From: Psychrobacter namhaensis
GTDB taxonomy: Bacteria > Pseudomonadota > Gammaproteobacteria > Pseudomonadales > Moraxellaceae
Assembly: GCF_016107545.1 (NCBI RefSeq)
Contig: NZ_JABASS010000001.1
Span: 248,001 to 312,000, forward strand
Length of the DNA stretch: 64,000 nt
Direction: 5' to 3'
Both the position numbers and the translations under genes were made by a program. Below the pieces are notes generated by a model. That model was not told the DNA's origin, did not search any database, and saw nothing but the letters and a program-made list of their open reading frames with translations. Below are positions 59,140 to 64,000 of the stretch, piece after piece (the first letter of the stretch is position 1; each line of letters begins with the position of its first letter).

Positions 59140-59931
59140 ATGAGCAAATTAACGACAGTAAATGACAATCAGGTAGCGGTACAAGGCGATGCAGGTCAAG
59201 TCATGGCATCTAAGATTTTAGAGTTGGCTGCCGATCCAAACTTTGACGTTGATAAGCTAGAGCGCCTGATTGGTCTGCAAACAAAAGAAACTGAGCGCCA
59301 AGCAACGGTCTCATTCAGTACGGCTTTTGCTGAAATGCAATCAGAGATACCGACCATTGCAAAGGCTAAATCAGGCAATGGCTCAAACTATGCCACGCTT
59401 GAGGATGTAGTAGAAATCACGCGCCCTATCTTAAACAAGTATGGTTTTTCTCTATCGTTTGACACCAATACAGTGCTAGAGAAAAATGATGACAAGTCAG
59501 CTAATGACTATAAAGGCTATGTTGAAATTACCGCAATCCTTTTACACAAAGAAGGGCACAAAGAAAAGACAACCCTACTCGTGCCCTTTGACTATAGCGG
59601 CTCAAAGAAAAACAACCCTGCTCAAGCAATGGGGTCATCGGTCAGTTACGGCAAACGATATACATTGTGCGCCCTGCTCAACATTGCAACGCGCGATGAT
59701 AACGACGCATCGGCGGCATGGCAGCACAAAAAGATAACAGCGGCTCAGGCTCGCGGTTTGACTGCTAAGCATGAAAAGCTAAACAAGGCCGACCAAGACG
59801 GCTTTAATAAGTGGCTGCTAAATGACTTCGCCCTTGATGCAATCGCTGATATACCGCAAAGCGCATACAACTACATTGACGGTCAGTTGACTGCCAAGCT
59901 AAACGCTGCAAAGGAGCTTGAAACCGCATGA
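59140..59931 (+). CDS. ERF-family single-strand annealing protein
   Basis: 263 residues. ERF superfamily features are FSTAFAEMQSEIPTIAKAKS, GSNYATLEDVVEITRPILNK, YGFSLSFDT, and the GSSVSYGKRYTLCALLNIAT block. It anneals complementary strands in phage recombination. A C-terminal helical tail follows. Its stop overlaps the exonuclease start by four bases, forming a recombination pair. Confidence 0.93.
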   Translation: MSKLTTVNDNQVAVQGDAGQVMASKILELAADPNFDVDKLERLIGLQTKETERQATVSFSTAFAEMQSEIPTIAKAKSGNGSNYATLEDVVEITRPILNKYGFSLSFDTNTVLEKNDDKSANDYKGYVEITAILLHKEGHKEKTTLLVPFDYSGSKKNNPAQAMGSSVSYGKRYTLCALLNIATRDDNDASAAWQHKKITAAQARGLTAKHEKLNKADQDGFNKWLLNDFALDAIADIPQSAYNYIDGQLTAKLNAAKELETA

Positions 59932-60569
59932 TTATCTTAGACGTTGAACAAGGCTCAGATGAATGGCTTGAAGCGCGTCTAGGATTGCCAACGGCTAGCG
60001 AAATGCACTGTCTGCTTGCAGATGGTCGCGTCTGCAAGCCGTTTGGTCAAGGCGCACTCACCTACGCTGACAAACTGATTTACGAGCGTTTTACTGGACA
60101 ACTTGAAGGCTCGTTTGGCGGCAACGCTGCTACTGATCGCGGTCATACTATCGAGCCAATAGCGGTGCAAGCATACATTGATAGCGGTCATGCAACGGCA
60201 ATGGATGTTATTGAGGCTGGCATCATGCTTGATAAAGGCGTTGGTGCAAGCCCTGATCGGTTGATTGGCGCCGATGGCGGTCTTGAGATTAAATCAAAAG
60301 ACGGTAAAGGTATGGTCACGCTGTTACGCAATGGCGCGATTGATAAAGCTCACATAACGCAGATGCAAATCAATATGTGGGTGTCTGGTCGCCAATGGTG
60401 GGATTACTTTGTTTACTGTGACGGCTTACCGCCATTTTACCAACGCTTTGAGCCTGACTTGGAGCTACACGAAAAACTGGACGAGCGAGTGCCGCTATTT
60501 TTGGCACTACTCGATGAACTAGAGCAAGCATTAATCACGGGCGATATGCCTGATAAGTTTAAGGTGTGA
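59928..60569 (+). CDS. YqaJ-type viral recombinase/exonuclease
   Basis: 213 residues: EQGSDEWLEARLGLPTASEM at the start, then RGHTIEPIAVQAYI, GVGASPDRLIGADGGLEIKS (the catalytic Asp and Glu-x-Lys) and HITQMQINMWVSGRQWWDYF. This is the lambda-exonuclease fold. It makes 3' overhangs for the Erf annealase encoded just upstream. Confidence 0.93.
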   Translation: MIILDVEQGSDEWLEARLGLPTASEMHCLLADGRVCKPFGQGALTYADKLIYERFTGQLEGSFGGNAATDRGHTIEPIAVQAYIDSGHATAMDVIEAGIMLDKGVGASPDRLIGADGGLEIKSKDGKGMVTLLRNGAIDKAHITQMQINMWVSGRQWWDYFVYCDGLPPFYQRFEPDLELHEKLDERVPLFLALLDELEQALITGDMPDKFKV

Positions 60570-60573
60570 CGAC

Positions 60574-61296
60574 ATGAAAGCAATCGTACTAGATTTTGAA
60601 GCGACCGACTCAAGCGAGGACGCGCAAGCGACTGAAATTGGCATCATGGGCGTTGAATTTTATGAAGGTAATCTTGATAAGTCAGACGACCAAAAGGATG
60701 TGACAAGCAAGCGTTGCAAGCCTGACCGCCCTATTAGTTTTGGTGCAATGGCTGTGACCAATATCTTTAATGAGGACGTAGCAGACTGTGAGAGTCATAC
60801 AGAGATATGCGCTAGAGCTATGCCAAAAGGCGTAACCTACATCATCGGTCACAACGTAGATTTTGATATTCGAGTAGCTGCAAATGCTGGTGTTGATGTT
60901 GGTCAGTACAAAGCGATTTGCACCCTGGCGATAATGCGTAATTTATATCCTGATGCTGACAGTCATACGCTGGGCGCTATGTCTTGTATGCTCGACTATG
61001 AGTATGCAAGAACAAACATGAAAGACGCTCACGGAGCTGCTGCTGACGTAGTGATGACCGCTAGATTGCTTTATCTAATCTGCAAGCGTCAAAACATCAC
61101 AAGTATGGATCAGCTTTATGAGTTCAGCGAGTTTGCCCGAATACCGACACACTTCCCTTTTGGCAAACATAAAGGCGTGGCAATCGCAGAGCTTGCGACT
61201 AACCATGATGGGCGCGGTTATCTACAGTGGGTGGTGAATAGTATTAAAGATAACGAGTATCTAACAACCGCTTGTAAAAAAGCGCTGAGCGAATAG
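60574..61296 (+). CDS. DnaQ-like 3'-5' exonuclease with DUF3820 C-terminus
   Basis: 240 residues. DEDDh motifs: VLDFEATDSS (Asp, Glu), IIGHNVDFDIRVAA (Asp), and KDAHGAAADVVMT (His, Asp). The C-terminal FPFGKHKGVAIAELATNHDG … YLQWVV is the DUF3820 zinc-free domain often fused to phage exonucleases. It resembles ExoX-type enzymes. Likely trims single strands in recombination. Confidence 0.9.
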   Translation: MKAIVLDFEATDSSEDAQATEIGIMGVEFYEGNLDKSDDQKDVTSKRCKPDRPISFGAMAVTNIFNEDVADCESHTEICARAMPKGVTYIIGHNVDFDIRVAANAGVDVGQYKAICTLAIMRNLYPDADSHTLGAMSCMLDYEYARTNMKDAHGAAADVVMTARLLYLICKRQNITSMDQLYEFSEFARIPTHFPFGKHKGVAIAELATNHDGRGYLQWVVNSIKDNEYLTTACKKALSE

Positions 61297-61304
61297 GTGC
61301 CAAA

Positions 61305-61526
61305 ATGACCAAAAACGCTAACCTGCGCCTTGTCCGAAACAAGATACTTGATGATATGAGTACTAAGAAACAAGTTTTGTCTTACGAGGACTATGCAGAG
61401 CTTTGCACTCGTAAGCAGTTTAAAAGGCAGATTCAGTACATTAAAGACACGCTAGGTATTGAGATCAAATTTTTTAATAAGAGTCATTATTTTAATCACC
61501 AAGCCGCTTATAGAGTGATTTATTAG
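61305..61526 (+). CDS. Hypothetical basic protein, 73 residues
   Basis: MTKNANLRLVRNKILDDMST… with helices (YEDYAELCTRKQFKRQIQYI) and a beta end (YFNHQAAYRVIY). Likely a small DNA-binding protein by charge. No family recognised. Confidence 0.55.
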   Translation: MTKNANLRLVRNKILDDMSTKKQVLSYEDYAELCTRKQFKRQIQYIKDTLGIEIKFFNKSHYFNHQAAYRVIY

Positions 61527-61703
61527 TTTTACCGAGCAGTGCGGGCTAATACACTGACGCGTATAGCTAGATGGTGGCGAACAACCGTTAGCAGCCGCGA
61601 TTGACATTCCTTACGTGCTTAGCATGTGCTTTGAAAAAGCAGTCGAGGCAAGGCCGATTGGCTCACGATACGGGCACCTATTTTAATTAGAAGGATGATG
61701 ATA
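61527..61703 (+). other. Non-coding spacer in the rightward operon, possible structured RNA
   Basis: About 177 bases with no frame. GC content is higher than in most spacers, with short hairpins such as TGCTTT-GAA-AAAGCA (near 61630-61645) and GGC-CGATT-GGC-type repeats. No terminator or tRNA. The lack of coding in an otherwise compact operon suggests an RNA element. Confidence 0.3.
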
Positions 61704-62120
61704 ATGAGTAATTTAAGCACAGAAAAAACAGTTTTCTACATGAGCATGGATGACGGCGAAGTCTTAAACGAAGGTCCATATAAAAGCCGTGAAGATGCGG
61801 CATTAGAAGCGCCCGAAATACGCCAACAGTATTTTGAGGACCACGATGAAATGCCATCATTCTTTACCGTTTGCAAAATCATACCATCGGTTGAAAATGC
61901 CATTCAGGAAACAATGAGGCTGCCTGAGCAAATCAAAGATTTTATCGACGACTGGATTAATGACAATGCTCAAGGCGGTACGGAAGATGGTGTTATCGAG
62001 ATACAAGACGGCGCTGAAGATGTTCTACGAGCAGCGTTGATAGACGTGCTGACAAACCACAGTATATATCTTGGTAATGGTGCCGCGGTTGAGTGTATCG
62101 AAACTAAGTTTGAGGACTGA
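61704..62120 (+). CDS. Hypothetical acidic protein, 138 residues
   Basis: ATG 61704 (MSNLSTEKTVFYMSMDDGEV…) has AAGG 9 bases upstream and is preferred to two earlier in-frame ATGs that overlap it. Acidic and helical (PEQIKDFIDDWINDNAQGGT; GVIEIQDGAEDVLRAALIDV). Unknown function. Confidence 0.6.
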   Translation: MSNLSTEKTVFYMSMDDGEVLNEGPYKSREDAALEAPEIRQQYFEDHDEMPSFFTVCKIIPSVENAIQETMRLPEQIKDFIDDWINDNAQGGTEDGVIEIQDGAEDVLRAALIDVLTNHSIYLGNGAAVECIETKFED

Positions 62121-62122
62121 CA

Positions 62123-62332
62123 ATGACCCAAAAACTAAACTGGACGACAAACGATGTGGCTAACACTGATAGTCATAGCTATCGAGTTGAGACAATCGGC
62201 AATAGCCATCGTGTGATTTACAGCGCAAAGGGTGATTATCCTGTGTTTCAATCAAGCGACTTTGACAGCGTGGCAGCCGCTAAGCAATGGGCGCAAAACT
62301 ATCATAATAAATATGGGGCAGATGATGAATAA
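62123..62332 (+). CDS. Hypothetical protein, 69 residues, single small domain
   Basis: The end DSVAAAKQWAQNYHNKYG closely resembles a segment near the start of the next gene (TIDEAKQWAWNHYNEKM), and both follow a short beta stretch. The two proteins therefore share a small alpha/beta domain. Function unknown. It overlaps the next start by 8 bases. Confidence 0.6.
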   Translation: MTQKLNWTTNDVANTDSHSYRVETIGNSHRVIYSAKGDYPVFQSSDFDSVAAAKQWAQNYHNKYGADDE

Positions 62333-63005
62333 TTTACCGTTAAAGCCGTTGTTTTGGAAAGATTATGGTAATGGCACAGCGTCAGAAACTAGGTCTGCGT
62401 TGCATGAGTATGACGCATGGCAAACAGATAATGATACAGGCTGGTATGTTGGTTACTTTGACCGACGTAACCCAACTGGCATAAAAGAAGCCACTGGCTT
62501 TGCAACCATCGACGAAGCTAAACAATGGGCATGGAATCACTACAACGAGAAGATGCAGCCGTATGTTAAGCCTGATTCTATAACTGATATTCGCAACTGG
62601 TTTAAAGCTGCGAAGCCTGAGCCGACTGACAAGGATGTTTGCACTCAGATCGGTTGTCACTACGAAGAAGTCTATGAGATGGATGTGGCGTTGTACGGCT
62701 ATGAACCAAGCCACAATGGAGAGATTGCAGATTGGTACAAAGGCGACAGTATTAGCGTTGTTAATGTTATTCAGCGCATGGATAAAGTCGAGCTACTAGA
62801 CGCCCTATGCGACCAAATCGTAACCGCCACTGGTGTCGCATACATGATGGGCTTTGATATTGAGGGCGCACTAAAAGAAGTCATACGCTCAAACAATAGC
62901 AAGATGGTTAAGGGTAAGTTTGAGTATGACGAGAACGGCAAGATTATGAAGCCTGAGAGTTATAGCGAGCCTGATTTGACACCGTTTTTAAAACAAGGAG
63001 AGTGA
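62325..63005 (+). CDS. MazG-like NTP pyrophosphohydrolase domain protein
   Basis: 226 residues from ATG 62325 with GGGG 6 bases upstream. Residues about 1-70 repeat the small domain of the previous gene. From about 80 comes an all-helical domain (DVCTQIGCHYEEVYEMDVAL; ELLDALCDQIVTATGVAYMM; SNNSKMVKGKFEYDENGKIM) typical of phage MazG/PRA-PH-like proteins, including the E-x-x-E/D metal pattern. Such enzymes may cleave nucleotides or alarmones. Confidence 0.8.
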   Translation: MNNLPLKPLFWKDYGNGTASETRSALHEYDAWQTDNDTGWYVGYFDRRNPTGIKEATGFATIDEAKQWAWNHYNEKMQPYVKPDSITDIRNWFKAAKPEPTDKDVCTQIGCHYEEVYEMDVALYGYEPSHNGEIADWYKGDSISVVNVIQRMDKVELLDALCDQIVTATGVAYMMGFDIEGALKEVIRSNNSKMVKGKFEYDENGKIMKPESYSEPDLTPFLKQGE

Positions 63006-63006
63006 T

Positions 63007-63606
63007 GTGAGTATGAAGCGCACTTTGATCGGTATCGGCTTTGTTGGAGACGGTCCGTATAAAACTCGCATCGATGGATCTATGACGAATGCGTACATAG
63101 CGTGGAGAGATATGATTCATCGTTGCTACAACCCAAAATTGAGGGAAAAATATAACACTTACAATGATTGTATGGTTGATGATCGTTGGCATAACTTTCA
63201 AAACTTTGCAAAATGGTTTTCTAGTAGTAAGTTCTCCGAACGAGGTTATCACCTAGACAAAGACTTACTGGTTCGAGGTAATAAAACTTACGGTCCTGAT
63301 AATTGCTGTTTGCTACCACCAGCATTGAATTACCTAATAAGAATCAATCGACCAAACAAACAACCTTTAGGGAAAAACCCTTTGATCGGAGCTACGATTC
63401 ACCAATCTAGTGGCAGGTGGCGTTCAACTATAAGCAAAAACGGGGAAAAAGTATATTTAGGGCTTTTTGATAAAGAGATAGATGCGCACTTGCGCTATGT
63501 AGAAGAAAAAGAACAATTCGTTCGCGAGCAAGCCGAATTTTGGCGAGACAATATTGAAAATAGAGCTTATGAGGCGTTAATGAGATGGAGAGTGACAGAT
63601 GATTGA
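63007..63606 (+). CDS. HNH/AP2-type homing-endonuclease-like protein, copy 2
   Basis: 199 residues, clear paralog of 57802-58389: AWRDMIHRCYNPKLREKYNT, VDDRWHNFQNFAKWF, HLDKDLLVRGNKTYGPDNCC and an AP2 domain (LIGATIHQSSGRWRSTISKN … YLGLFDKEIDAHLRYVEEK). GTG 63007 lies 6 bases after GGAG; an ATG two codons later is possible. It overlaps the previous stop region closely and the next gene by 8 bases. Confidence 0.8.
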   Translation: MSMKRTLIGIGFVGDGPYKTRIDGSMTNAYIAWRDMIHRCYNPKLREKYNTYNDCMVDDRWHNFQNFAKWFSSSKFSERGYHLDKDLLVRGNKTYGPDNCCLLPPALNYLIRINRPNKQPLGKNPLIGATIHQSSGRWRSTISKNGEKVYLGLFDKEIDAHLRYVEEKEQFVREQAEFWRDNIENRAYEALMRWRVTDD

Positions 63607-63820
63607 ACAAAACGAGCATATCGAGCGATTGCACCCTGACGGATTGACCAGCTTGTCAAAAGTAGCGGATTTGTACGATGTTAGCGCAAAAACGATACGC
63701 AGACGCTGGGAATCGGAATCAAGTGATTTTCCGAAGCCGATTAAGATTGATGGGTGTAATTATTTTAAGAATAGAGACTTGCTGGAATACAATGAAAACT
63801 TACAATATGAGACAGCTTAA
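63599..63820 (+). CDS. MerR/AlpA-like HTH protein, candidate excisionase
   Basis: 73 residues. SLSKVADLYDVSAKTIRRRW followed by FPKPIKIDGCNYFKNRDLLE is the AlpA/MerR-type winged helix pattern common to phage excisionases and regulators. It lies 87 bases before attR and just left of the GGCTATCAA repeats, where an Xis would bind. It is the last gene of the PL operon, so it is made on induction, as needed for excision. Confidence 0.78.
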   Translation: MIEQNEHIERLHPDGLTSLSKVADLYDVSAKTIRRRWESESSDFPKPIKIDGCNYFKNRDLLEYNENLQYETA

Positions 63821-63841
63821 TGGCTGTCTTTTAAATCAGAT

Positions 63842-63862
63842 GGCTATCAAACAGGCTATCAA
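63842..63862 (+). repeat. Two GGCTATCAA repeats near attR, candidate arm-type sites
   Basis: GGCTATCAA at 63842-63850 and 63854-63862, spacing 12, identical to the repeats next to int. They lie about 45-65 bases inside attR. Confidence 0.55.
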
Positions 63863-63918
63863 ATATCAGAATATTATCCGTAACCTTATACAAATCAGTA
63901 TCTTACAGGCAAAAAAAA

Positions 63919-64000
<82 letters not shown>

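Overview
The window looks like a chromosome segment of a Psychrobacter-type gammaproteobacterium (Moraxellaceae). That placement is my judgement from the protein sequences, moderate GC with AT-rich spacers, and the gene set. It carries a complete-looking siphovirus prophage of about 41 kb.

Host left flank (1-22838). In order: the 5' part of a sodium:alanine symporter, a small membrane protein, the RNA helicase hrpA, two small unknown genes, a DASS-family anion transporter, a 54-residue hydrophilic protein, a DUF1275 membrane protein, fabI, folE, an iron-dependent alcohol dehydrogenase, a yejA/yejB/yejE/yejF-type peptide ABC importer with gloB (glyoxalase II) lying between yejA and yejB, serC, and a protein whose N-terminus resembles the polymerase III psi subunit.

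Prophage (22839-63931). It is bounded by a 25-bp direct repeat that is the 3' end plus U-run of the SRP (4.5S) RNA gene ffs, which runs off the right edge of the window on the minus strand. So the element is inserted at the 3' end of ffs. GGCTATCAA repeats lie near both ends and look like integrase arm sites. The integrase is followed by a DUF723 plus GIY-YIG-like gene. That gene has a second, diverged copy of the integrase C-terminus directly behind it.

Late genes run leftward (45778 to 25579): small and large terminase, portal, protease, HK97-type capsid, connectors, tail tube, a G/GT tail-chaperone pair with an A AAA AAC slippery heptamer, tape measure, M/L/K/J-type tail-tip proteins, tail fibre, holin candidates and a GH19-type endolysin. 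The block is studded with intrinsic terminators. An antiterminator Q gene (47563-47964), a late promoter (45939-45967) and a leader terminator (45808-45839) explain how they would be read through.

Control and replication: cI (plus strand) sits between two sets of TATCGTAATTACGATA-like operators. Leftward from PR come cro, small regulators, a replication initiator with internal iteron-like repeats, dnaB, rusA, ninB-like genes and Q. Rightward from PL come many small genes, an Erf annealase, a YqaJ exonuclease, a DnaQ-like exonuclease, a MazG-like protein, two paralogous HNH/AP2 proteins and a MerR/AlpA-like excisionase candidate next to attR.

Most notable: a four-gene plus-strand cassette (46035-47551) sits between Q and the late promoter. 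It has a strong promoter whose 17-bp spacer is exactly an inverted repeat, a hairpin abutting the first ribosome-binding site, a very acidic protein and an HTH protein. It ends in a single type I-C-like CRISPR repeat followed by a terminator. I read it as a candidate anti-CRISPR locus with an RNA anti-CRISPR (solitary repeat unit). This is inference, not proof.
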